A DNA stretch of 21,197 bases from an uncultured Eubacteriales bacterium (lineage in GTDB: Bacteria; Bacillota; Clostridia; TANB77; CAG-508): NCBI GenBank assembly GCA_902488785.1, contig CABTXJ010000004.1, positions 1 through 21,197 of the forward strand, read 5' to 3'. Each line of letters starts with the position of its first letter. The stretch's first letter is position 1. Both the position numbers and the translations under genes were made by a program. The notes under the pieces are model-generated. The model was not told the origin of the DNA and ran no database searches. It saw only the letters and a program-made list of their open reading frames with translations. Shown here piece by piece: positions 7,431 to 15,700 of the stretch.

Positions 7431-8375
7431 CTATTTTTCTATGGTTTGTGCATATTTTTCTAATCCATATGATAATACTATTCCAATTAATATAGTTATT
7501 GCAGAATATATCCACATTTTTTTTGTAATTGGCATTACATTTGGCATTACCATAGGTATTGATCCTAAAACAAATCCAATTATTCCTGAATAAGTCGTAA
7601 TATAATAATTTTCTAGTAAATATTTAATTATCTTAGTTGCAACTATTATTCCAACTATTATACCTATTGCAAATGGTATAATAAAAGCTAAATTAAAAGA
7701 TGATATGCTTTTTGTCATAAGTTCATAATATCCTAAAATAACTACAATCATTGATCCAGATATTCCTGGGATCACCATTGAAAATGCTGCAATTGCACCT
7801 ATTAAAAATATTATTATTTTTTGCATAAAGCTTATATTTTCTAACTTAATTGCAGGTATTACTATTCCTTTTGTTTTTAAAATATATATTGTAACTATAA
7901 TTATTAATGTAATTAAAAATGGTAGAATATACCTTATTTTACTTACTTTTCCTTCTTCATTTATCTTTTCTTTCTTACCAGGTTTTGCTCTTTTTAATTC
8001 TTTTATTAAAAATGGTATTCCACCTATTATTAATCCTACAAACGCAAAATTTCTTAACATTTGTGCAGTTTCAGACATTCCTGAAAAGATTTTTGATAGT
8101 ATATATACTGAAATAGCAAGTGATACAAATATTGGTATCAAAAAATTCTTTTCTCTTTTCCATATATTTGCAAAGAATTGTCCTATTGATTTTAATATTC
8201 CTTTTCCCTTTTTAATTTTGAATAAATTTTTCAATTCATTTATACAATATGAAAGTTCTTCAATAAACTTATCATAGACGCCAAGCATTACAACCATCGT
8301 TCCTCCGCTGACTCCTGGTATTATATTTGCAACGCCCATTATTATTCCAATTATTACATTTTGTATTAGTCTCAT
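7431..8375 (-). CDS. popT: DUF368 / PopT-type undecaprenyl-phosphate translocase
   Basis: DUF368 proteins have recently been described as polyprenyl-phosphate translocases that return the lipid carrier undecaprenyl phosphate across the membrane for peptidoglycan and other wall polymer synthesis. The 314-residue polytopic protein carries the family hallmarks: IIPGVSGGTMVVMLGVYD at about 18-35, and a related second half motif VIPGISGSMIVVILGYYE at 201-218, which reveals the inverted internal repeat of re-entrant elements. A basic cytoplasmic loop lies at about 126-148, and at least seven hydrophobic segments are visible. A GAGG ribosome site is 6-7 bases upstream. It follows the AI-2E-type permease and ExoIII genes on the same strand. 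The function rests on family assignment. Confidence 0.92.
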   Translation of the reverse strand: MRLIQNVIIGIIMGVANIIPGVSGGTMVVMLGVYDKFIEELSYCINELKNLFKIKKGKGILKSIGQFFANIWKREKNFLIPIFVSLAISVYILSKIFSGMSETAQMLRNFAFVGLIIGGIPFLIKELKRAKPGKKEKINEEGKVSKIRYILPFLITLIIIVTIYILKTKGIVIPAIKLENISFMQKIIIFLIGAIAAFSMVIPGISGSMIVVILGYYELMTKSISSFNLAFIIPFAIGIIVGIIVATKIIKYLLENYYITTYSGIIGFVLGSIPMVMPNVMPITKKMWIYSAITILIGIVLSYGLEKYAQTIEK

Positions 8376-8425
8376 TTTTTCCTCTTTTTATTTTCTTTTA
8401 TATTTTTTTATTTTTGTTTTAAATT

Positions 8426-9634
8426 TTACTGTTTATAGCTTTTATTGTATATATCTTTATAGCTTCCTAATTTTATTTTTGTCTTCTTTCTCGTAATATT
8501 AATTATTTTTCTTTCTTTAACTTTTTTATTTAATAAGTCATATATTATTATCAAAATTACTCTCATAATTGGTACTGATAAGAAAATTCCTAGTGGTCCA
8601 AAATAATTTGTAGCAATTACAAGTGCCATTATACTTACAATTGGGCTAGTTTCTAATGACCTACCAACTAAATATGGATTTATTATATTTGCGTCTATCT
8701 GCTGTATAATTGTTGTAACTATTGCCATTATAAAGGCAAATTTAAATCCTCCAGTAAATATTGTTATTATTATTGCAAGTCCTACTCCTATTATTGCAAA
8801 ATATGGTATTAAATTTGATATTCCAATTAATATTGCAAGTGGTATTGCGTATTTAACTTTTAATATGCTAAATGCAATTGACATTAATGTTGAAATAACT
8901 AATGCATCTAATAATTGTGCTGTAACATATTTAAATACCATGTAGTTTGTTAATTTTATATAATCAAATGCTTTTTTTGTAAATCTTTTTCCAAAACATG
9001 CAAAACTAAATTTTGCCATTATTTCTTTCAATTCATCTCTATTTAATAATACATGAATTGATAAAACTGTAACTAGTAATAATCCGATTATACTCTTAGC
9101 AAAGCCTACTGCTTGTGATATACTTTTAAATATATTTTCAGCAGAAAATTTTGATGATAACGCACTATATATATTTATTTTTTGTAATTCTTCAATTTTT
9201 GCTACAATATCTATTTTATATCCAAATACTATTAAAGGATTTTGCATAAAATAATTTTTAGCACTTTCTAAATATTCTGGAATATTATATATCAATTCTC
9301 TTATGTTTTTTATAGCAAATGGTATAAGCCACCTTATTGTTATAGCAAGTAATATAAAAAATACTAAATATACAATAGTAACACTATAACCTCTTGAATG
9401 TTCTCTGATTTTTTTTATTTTAGATTTTTCTAATTTCTTTTCTAATTCTCTTGAAGGTATATATAATAGATAAGCTACTGCTATACTTGCCCAAAATGGT
9501 GATAAAACTTTCATAAAGTCTTTTAACCAATTAAATATATTACTATTTCCTAAAATAATCCTGTATGCGAGCATTATACATACTGAAAGTATAAAAATCC
9601 TTGAATATATATCTTTCTTTTTTCTTTTTTCCAT
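8426..9634 (-). CDS. AI-2E family transporter (PF01594-type permease)
   Basis: This 402-residue polytopic membrane protein has hydrophobic segments at about 12-30, 43-60, 84-108, 180-196, 238-258, 263-292, 297-312 and 330-366. The family motifs are present: LSIHVLLNRDELK (191-203), GISNLIPYFAIIG (271-283), and QQIDANIINPYLVGRS (311-326) followed by P-VSIMALVIATNYFGPLGIFLSVP. The family name comes from TqsA, but members also include YtvI/YueF-type proteins and sodium-proton antiporters, so autoinducer-2 export should not be assumed. GAGG lies 6 bases before the ATG, and the gene begins 10 bases after the ExoIII stop, so the two are co-transcribed. Confidence 0.9.
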   Translation of the reverse strand: MEKRKKKDIYSRIFILSVCIMLAYRIILGNSNIFNWLKDFMKVLSPFWASIAVAYLLYIPSRELEKKLEKSKIKKIREHSRGYSVTIVYLVFFILLAITIRWLIPFAIKNIRELIYNIPEYLESAKNYFMQNPLIVFGYKIDIVAKIEELQKINIYSALSSKFSAENIFKSISQAVGFAKSIIGLLLVTVLSIHVLLNRDELKEIMAKFSFACFGKRFTKKAFDYIKLTNYMVFKYVTAQLLDALVISTLMSIAFSILKVKYAIPLAILIGISNLIPYFAIIGVGLAIIITIFTGGFKFAFIMAIVTTIIQQIDANIINPYLVGRSLETSPIVSIMALVIATNYFGPLGIFLSVPIMRVILIIIYDLLNKKVKERKIINITRKKTKIKLGSYKDIYNKSYKQ

Positions 9635-9644
9635 ATTTTCCTCA

Positions 9645-10397
9645 CTAAAATTCTAATTCTAGTCCTACTGGGCAATGATCGCTTCCAAATATATTGTCAA
9701 AAATATAAGCATCTTTAAGATTATCTTCAAGTTCATCGCTTACAATAAAATAATCTATTCTCCATCCAACATTTTTTTCTCTAGCTTTTCCAAAATATGA
9801 CCACCAAGAATATTTCTCTTTTTCTGGATAAAAATACCTATATGTATCTATATATTTTAAGTTTAATAAGTTCTCTAGTTCTCTTCTTTCTTCATCAGTA
9901 AATCCAGCACTTCCTCTATTTGCTTTATCATTTTTTACATCTAACTCTTTATGTGCAACATTTAAATCACCACATAATATAATAGGTTTTCTTTTTCTTA
10001 GTTCTTGTAAATATTTTCTAAATTCTATTTCCCATATCACCCTATATTCCAATCTTTCTAATTCTCTTTTTGAATTTGGGGTATATACATTTACTAAATA
10101 AAAGCTATCATATTCTAAAGTAAGAACTCTTCCTTCATTATCATGTTCTTCAATACCTATGCCTCTGGTTACAGATATTGGTTCTTTCTTTGTCCATACT
10201 GCAGTTCCAGAATAGCCTTTTCTTTCGGCACTATTTAAATATACATGATAACCTTCTTTTGTTAAATCTAATTGTCCTTCTTGCATTTTTGTCTCTTGTA
10301 TGCAAAATATATCTGCATTAACATCATCAAAAAATTCATTAAATCCTTTTCGATATGCTGCTCTTATTCCATTTACATTCCAAGATATTAATTTCAT
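9645..10397 (-). CDS. xth: Exodeoxyribonuclease III / AP endonuclease
   Basis: This enzyme cuts DNA 5' to abasic sites in base excision repair and has 3'-5' exonuclease and 3'-phosphatase activities. It belongs to the endonuclease/exonuclease/phosphatase fold. The 250-residue length is normal. Visible active-site residues are N7/N9 in SWNVNG, E35 in IQETK, Y105 in VYTPN, D144/N146 in GDLNVAH, D215 in GWRIDYF, and the D240-H241 pair in SDHCPV. The start MKLISWNVNG is chosen because GGAGAG lies about 5 bases upstream; the longer MESK form at 10409 lacks a ribosome site. The protein resembles Bacillus ExoA. It heads a row of three genes from a promoter at 10426-10454. Confidence 0.96.
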   Translation of the reverse strand: MKLISWNVNGIRAAYRKGFNEFFDDVNADIFCIQETKMQEGQLDLTKEGYHVYLNSAERKGYSGTAVWTKKEPISVTRGIGIEEHDNEGRVLTLEYDSFYLVNVYTPNSKRELERLEYRVIWEIEFRKYLQELRKRKPIILCGDLNVAHKELDVKNDKANRGSAGFTDEERRELENLLNLKYIDTYRYFYPEKEKYSWWSYFGKAREKNVGWRIDYFIVSDELEDNLKDAYIFDNIFGSDHCPVGLELEF

Positions 10398-10425
10398 TTT
10401 ACTCTCCATTTCTATATTCTATTTC

Positions 10426-10454
10426 ATTTTACTTGATTTAGTAATAATATTCAA
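10426..10454 (-). promoter_or_regulatory. Probable sigma-A promoter of the ExoIII unit
   Basis: TTGAAT (10454-10449), a 17-base spacer and TAAAAT (10431-10426) lie on the minus strand, about 28 bases before the start codon and downstream of the preceding terminator. Confidence 0.5.
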
Positions 10455-10522
10455 GAATTATTTTATTTATTACTTTTATTTTTATCACTTCTATTTATTT
10501 TTAAACAAATAGAAAAGCAAAT

Positions 10523-10546
10523 AAAAAACAAAGGATCTATCCTTTG
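10523..10546 (-). terminator. Rho-independent terminator
   Basis: CAAAGGAT (10529-10536) and ATCCTTTG (10539-10546) form a perfect inverted repeat with almost no loop. In the minus direction it is followed by TTTTTTATTTG, and the stem can extend through flanking A and T bases. It ends transcripts coming from the YraN-like gene or from the possible small RNA at about 10560-10662. Confidence 0.8.
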
Positions 10547-10634
10547 CTTTTGTCAGTAATTCCTCCTTAATTTATTTATTTTATCTTAATATTATCTTTA
10601 TTGTTTTTTTATATTTCTTCTTATTTTATACTTG

Positions 10635-10662
10635 TTATTATTTTATTAATTTTATATGTCAA
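10635..10662 (-). promoter_or_regulatory. Possible promoter within the 10410-10674 gap
   Basis: A perfect TTGACA (10662-10657) starts 12 bases after the YraN-like stop codon and is followed, after 16 bases, by TAATAA (10640-10635). If used, it would give a short transcript ending at the 10523-10546 terminator. The rest of this gap contains an orphan AAGGAGGA (10568-10561) with no ATG, GTG or TTG in range, and otherwise AT-rich sequence. Confidence 0.25.
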
Positions 10663-10674
10663 ATTAATTTTGAT

Positions 10675-11058
10675 TTAACATACTTTTCTATTGTTTAAAA
10701 TATTCTTATGGTACTTCATTTTTACTGTTTTTGTTCCGACATATCCTTCTATACCATCTAGCCTAACTTCATATTCATTTAAATTATGGCTTTTCTTAAA
10801 CCATTCCATTTCTTCTACTATATTTGTTTTCATATAGTTTTTCTCCATACTAATCACATTTTCTACAAAATCTGATGTTTTCTTTATTATTAGTATAATA
10901 AATACTAATTGCTTATTTTTTTCATCTAAGCATACAAAATCTATTATTCTATTTCTAGTTATATAATCATATGCAACTATTTTGTAGCCTAGCTTTTTTA
11001 TTTTTTTCTTAACAGCAAGCTTAAGCATGGCTTGTTTTAATCTTTCATATTTTGTCAT
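10675..11058 (-). CDS. Degenerate YraN/UPF0102-like protein
   Basis: The start used here gives 127 residues (MTKYERLKQAML...); the longest frame begins at 11076. The order of elements resembles YraN (UPF0102, restriction-endonuclease-like fold): an N-terminal helix (KYERLKQAMLKLAVKKKIKK), LGYKIVAYDYITR in place of the GY.IL.RN strand, IIDFVCLDEKNKQLVF in place of GEIDLIA.D...LVFVEVK, and a later helix with K and Y residues. The aspartate of the GEID motif is kept, but its GE and the acidic residue of the EVK element are not, so nuclease activity is doubtful. The extended -10 promoter lies so close to the upstream ATG that the transcript probably begins within it, favouring the start at 11058. 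YraN is often found near RNase HII and repair genes; here ExoIII is next. The function is unknown. Confidence 0.7.
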   Translation of the reverse strand: MTKYERLKQAMLKLAVKKKIKKLGYKIVAYDYITRNRIIDFVCLDEKNKQLVFIILIIKKTSDFVENVISMEKNYMKTNIVEEMEWFKKSHNLNEYEVRLDGIEGYVGTKTVKMKYHKNILNNRKVC

Positions 11059-11080
11059 ATTCTTTTCTACTGACATTTAT

Positions 11081-11109
11081 ATTATAACATATTTTTTGCA
11101 TTATGTTAA
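11081..11109 (-). promoter_or_regulatory. Extended -10 sigma-A promoter of the YraN-like gene
   Basis: TTAACA (11109-11104), a 17-base spacer ending TGT, and TATAAT (11086-11081) form a strong promoter on the minus strand. The -35 box lies in an 8-bp palindrome TGTTAACA (11104-11111). Predicted transcription starts near 11074, so the ATG at 11076 would be at or before the RNA 5' end. Confidence 0.65.
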
Positions 11110-11127
11110 CACTTTTTGCGTTTTTTA

Positions 11128-12771
11128 TTAATTTAAATCAATAATATCATAATTTTCAGCTTCTTCTTTTGCAATTTCAATTATTTCATCTAATTTATTA
11201 TATGAATCTGTTCCTAAATTTTCTCTTTCTATTTCTTTTCCGTCTTTTCTTATAATTCTAAATACATCAACTTTCAATCCATCTTTTCCTTTTTGAATGA
11301 TATTTTTCTTTCCTTTTTCTATATTAGAATTATATCTATATTCTGTTTTTGCTTTTAAATTATCATATTCTCTTGTTTTAATTTGAACACTATATCCTTC
11401 ATCAGTACCTAAAAATTGTACTTTTAAATTTTTTCCATCAAATTTTGTTATTATTTTTATTGGATTACTTAAAGTATTTTTAAATTTTAGATCTAAGTTT
11501 CCCATAGATATTGCTGAATCTAAACCAGAAGGTACATATCCTGGATTAAACATATGATTTGACCTTTCTATTATTTGCATATTTGAATAAAGTGCAACAT
11601 AGTATAGTCCAGAAGATACAAAACATATGCCTCCACCTAAACCTCTAGTTTCCTTACCATTTTCATAAACTGGACCATCTTGATATCCTTTTTCTCTTGT
11701 CCTATTTCCTAAAACATTGTTATATGAAAAGATTTCACCTGGTCTTAATATATATTCATTCACACAATATGAAGCAATGCTTATATTTTTAATTGCTCCT
11801 TTATCATCAGGATCACTAACAGTAATTGTTTTTTCATATAATACATTTTTAAATTCATTTTTTTTCACCACAAGCTTCTCCTGTAATTCTTTTAATGTCA
11901 TTTTTGGTTTAATAATATTGTACTTAATTATTATTTTTTCAGAAGCATTATTATATTCTTCTTTTATTTCATCTAAGCTTTTTTCAAACTTAATTCCATA
12001 TTCTTCTTTTATAAAACCATTTTGTCTATCTAGATATGCATTTTTTGGTTCCCTAGTTATATCATTATACATTTTATCTATATCTATACCTGGAGTTATA
12101 GTATTACTTACATTTAATTTTTCAATTTGATCAAAATTATTACTTCTAAATTTTTTTAACACTTTTTCTTTATATTCTTTTTCGTCTAAAAATATTTTTT
12201 GGATATTCTTATTTAGTATAACCTCTTTCTTATCTGGATTAATAATATATTCATTGGTTTCATTATTAAATACTGAGTTTGCTTCTACGTATGCATTTTT
12301 TAATTTTTCATTATCATAATCCATATATACCATAGCATTTTCTATTTTATCATTGCTATTATTTTTATTTTTGTTTTTTAATAATTTTTCTTCAATTCTA
12401 TCTAACTGGTCTAAGGTTTTTGGTATATCATAACTAATTCCAATATCACTTCCTTTTATTCTTTGCTGATAACCTCCATAATTAAATATTGCGTCTTCAT
12501 TTTTTCTTTTTTCATATCTTTCATATAATAGGTCTTCTAGTTCTTTTCTTGAGTAATTTGAAACCGTTATTCCTTCTAAGCTTATGTTTTTACTGTATTT
12601 TTCATTTTTCTTTTTTTTAGGCATCGTAAAATAGAAAATAGATGCTAAAACAATTATACACAAAATTGAAGCAAGAACAATTATTATATTTTGTTTGGTA
12701 TTTTCGTCTATTAAATTTTTATTATTAAATAATTGATCATTCCCCTTTCTAGGTGATATTCCTATTGCCAT
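11128..12771 (-). CDS. VanW family membrane-anchored protein
   Basis: The 547 residues have a cytoplasmic N-terminus, one membrane helix at about 29-49, extracellular regions at about 62-300 that resemble the putative peptidoglycan-binding (YoaR/PGD-like) repeats often found before VanW, and a VanW domain at about 325-460. The VanW domain shows YILRPGEIFSYNNVLGNRT, GGGIC at 379-383, ERSNHMFNP and SAISMGNLDLKFKNT. The residue after GGGIC is F, where Q is common. A C-terminal region at about 462-540 may be a G5-like beta domain. VanW is named from vancomycin-resistance clusters but is widespread in clostridia without resistance, and its biochemical role is unknown. AAGGAG lies 8 bases upstream. 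It starts 22 bases after the giant glucosaminidase-like gene, so they are very likely one operon. Confidence 0.92.
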   Translation of the reverse strand: MAIGISPRKGNDQLFNNKNLIDENTKQNIIIVLASILCIIVLASIFYFTMPKKKKNEKYSKNISLEGITVSNYSRKELEDLLYERYEKRKNEDAIFNYGGYQQRIKGSDIGISYDIPKTLDQLDRIEEKLLKNKNKNNSNDKIENAMVYMDYDNEKLKNAYVEANSVFNNETNEYIINPDKKEVILNKNIQKIFLDEKEYKEKVLKKFRSNNFDQIEKLNVSNTITPGIDIDKMYNDITREPKNAYLDRQNGFIKEEYGIKFEKSLDEIKEEYNNASEKIIIKYNIIKPKMTLKELQEKLVVKKNEFKNVLYEKTITVSDPDDKGAIKNISIASYCVNEYILRPGEIFSYNNVLGNRTREKGYQDGPVYENGKETRGLGGGICFVSSGLYYVALYSNMQIIERSNHMFNPGYVPSGLDSAISMGNLDLKFKNTLSNPIKIITKFDGKNLKVQFLGTDEGYSVQIKTREYDNLKAKTEYRYNSNIEKGKKNIIQKGKDGLKVDVFRIIRKDGKEIERENLGTDSYNKLDEIIEIAKEEAENYDIIDLN

Positions 12772-12793
12772 AGCATCTTCTCCTTATTTTATT

Positions 12794-15700
12794 TTAATAT
12801 CCAAGTTCTTGTGCTTTTTCTAATAATTCTGTCCAATATTTTACTACTTTATCTTCCCACTGCTCTGAAGAGTTAGCTACTCTCTCACAATATGTTGGTC
12901 CAATTTCTCTTACAGTGTATTTTCCAACTTGCCAATAATAAGAACCCTTAGATATAAGCTCTCCAAATTTTGTAACTGCATCCTTTAAAGAACTATATTT
13001 TGCCCATCCATTATTACCATCTTTTATACTAAATATATTATTAGTTGACTTATCAATTGCTGCCCAAGCAGTTCCACCACTACTTTCAACAATACTTACA
13101 CATATTGTAAAAAATGCATTAACTCCTGTTTCTTTTTGAGCTTCTAAAAACGCTTCTGGATCTTTAACAAATGCAACTTCTGGGTCTGTATATTTTGTAG
13201 CTATTATTTCTTTTAATATATCTACTGAAGATGGATCTTCTGGATCCAAACAATTTTTAACATCGTCTAGTTCTAATTCTCCTCCATATCCTCTTGTATC
13301 ATAATCATCGGCTATTTCAATTTCAAATCCGCCGCTGCCTTTGTTTTTTTGCATGTATTCTGGTAATCTATCTACTATAGAATTATCAGTGTCTATCATT
13401 GTCATTCTAACAAAAGGTGCATCTCCTATATCTCCCAATTCTAATTGGTTTTTAGCTTCACTACTTGCATAATGTTTTTTCTTTGCTAGTTTATTTAAAC
13501 CTCCAAATTTCTTTTTTTCTTCTTCGGTTTGATTTGCTTCTATTTCTTTTTCTTCTTCTCTTTCTTTTTCCTTTTGTTTCTTTTTACCTTCTTTAATTTT
13601 TTCAGTATCCATTATTGGCTTAGCAATAACAGTTCCTTCTTTAACATAATCCCCTTCTTTTTCAGGCGCTTCTTTTTTCAATTTTTCAGAATTCTCAACT
13701 TTTTCTTGTTCTTTTTTAGTTGATAATTTTGATATTAATTTCTTAGGTATTTGTCTTTTGTATTTTCCTTTTTCTTCTGTGCTCACCTGCTCTACATTAT
13801 ATATTCTTATTTTATATCCTTCAATTGTACCTTTATATTCTGTTTCATAAAATTCTTTATATCCTTCTGGTACTGAAGCTAAATCATCTTTAGTTAAAGC
13901 AGTTACTTCAACACAGTTTTCTTCAGGCATATACTTAATTTTACCTGTTACTGGAGATAATATAAAATCATCTTCCTTATATCCTTTTCCATATCTTGCT
14001 TGTATTTTCTTTATTACTGGATCATTTTTAGCTGCCTTTTTATCTTCTTGTTCTTTCTTTTTAGCTTCCTCACTATCCTTATTTTCATTTTTTTCTTGTT
14101 CTTTTTTAGTTTGTGATTCTTGAGCTGCTTTTTTAAATTCTTCTAATTTCTTTTTTTCTTCATCTGTTTTAGCATTTGATATTTTATTATCTATATCTTT
14201 AAGTTCATTTTCTATTTGGCTCTTTGTTCCATATTTTTCTATTAGCTTTTGTTTATTTGAGATAAAGTCTACTTTTGCTTTTTCATACTCTTCTTCTAAT
14301 GTTGCTAGTTCGCCATATAATTTATCTCTTGCATCATCATCTTTTTCTTTATATGCTGCTCTTTTTTTATTTTCAATTTGTATTTTCTTATTATCAAGTC
14401 CAGCTTGTTCCTGTGATAATGCCTCTGTATAATATAAGCTTTTAACCGCTTCTTCTGATAAAAATCTTATTCCATGTTCTGTTTCATCTTTTGAAGCAAA
14501 TCCTGATGGGAAACTTTTACCAGCCGCCATCTTTTTAAATACCCATTGTATTACAGGTCTTATAGGATCTCTTAATTTATCCCTATTATATCCAAGTTCA
14601 ACTAGAAGTTCCTTAATATCTTTATATATATACTCTGAATCAATATCTCCTGATCTTCTTAAAGTATCTGCAACTTCTGGTAGTACAACTTTTGGATCTA
14701 TCTTCTTTTTATATTTAGATTCATAGCTATCTGAAACTTTTCCATATTGTTTTATCTCTGCTTTTCTATCCTTGTTTATTGCATTTGCTGTTTCTTCAGT
14801 TCCATCATATATATACCATTTTTGTTTAAATATATCTAATAGTCTTTGATTTGTCATTCCTCTTCTTGCATCCTGGTATTGTTTAACTGGTTCTGCTTTT
14901 GATGTTAATTCTACATATAAGTTATCTTGTAATAAATTTAATGCATCTTCTAATTCATTTTTCTCTGCTTCACTGCTTTCTTTTAATACTTTTTCAAAAA
15001 TTTCTTTTGTAACTTTTTCACTTTTTATAACTTTTTCTTCGCCTTTTAAATTATTTGGATCTGATTCATCTTCTTCTGTTTCTGGATCATCATATACACT
15101 CCAATTAGATTCTGCTTCTTGAACTTCTGCTTTTCTTTTTTTATTTGAATCTTTATCCACATTTCCTTTCATTTTTGTCCACAACTCACCAGTTTTAATT
15201 AAATAATCTGTGTCATATTTCAAATACTTTGTTCCTTTTGGCATTTCGAAATATACATCTCTAAACCAATGGTCTACAACATCTTTCATTCTTAGAAAAT
15301 ATACATATTCTTTTGAATCTGTAGAACCTGTTAAAGCACCTTTAATTTTAGAAATAATACTCTTTCCAAATTTTTTATCAATAAGTTCCATAGCATCACC
15401 ATAATCATCTCCAACGTAATTTCTTACATCATCACTATTATAGTATTCGCCTTCTTTTATATTTTCTACATCTCTTGGTTTGAAAGTTGCATTAACTTCT
15501 TGTGGTGTAACTTTTTTATAATTCAGTGTTTTTTTCATATAGTATATTTTATCATTATTAGTTTCTGGAACTTTCGCTCTTACTCTTTTATAATTTATAA
15601 TTTCTCTAAAAACATTACTATTACCTGCTCTTGCTCTAAATCCCATTTCCTTTTCTTGCTGCGGTGTAAGCTCTCTTATATCTTCTTCTGTGTATTCTCC

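Noticed and set aside
8426..9634. Quorum-sensing exporter
   Set aside because: The AI-2E family name is historical; no luxS or lsr gene is present and the family has varied functions.
10392..10433. Direct repeat TTTCATTTTACT (10392-10403 and 10422-10433)
   Set aside because: Twelve bases of low-complexity AT sequence repeated once is expected by chance here; one copy covers the ExoIII start, the other the -10 box.
11128..12771. Vancomycin resistance determinant
   Set aside because: VanW domains are common in clostridia; there is no vanA/B-type ligase, vanH or vanX nearby.
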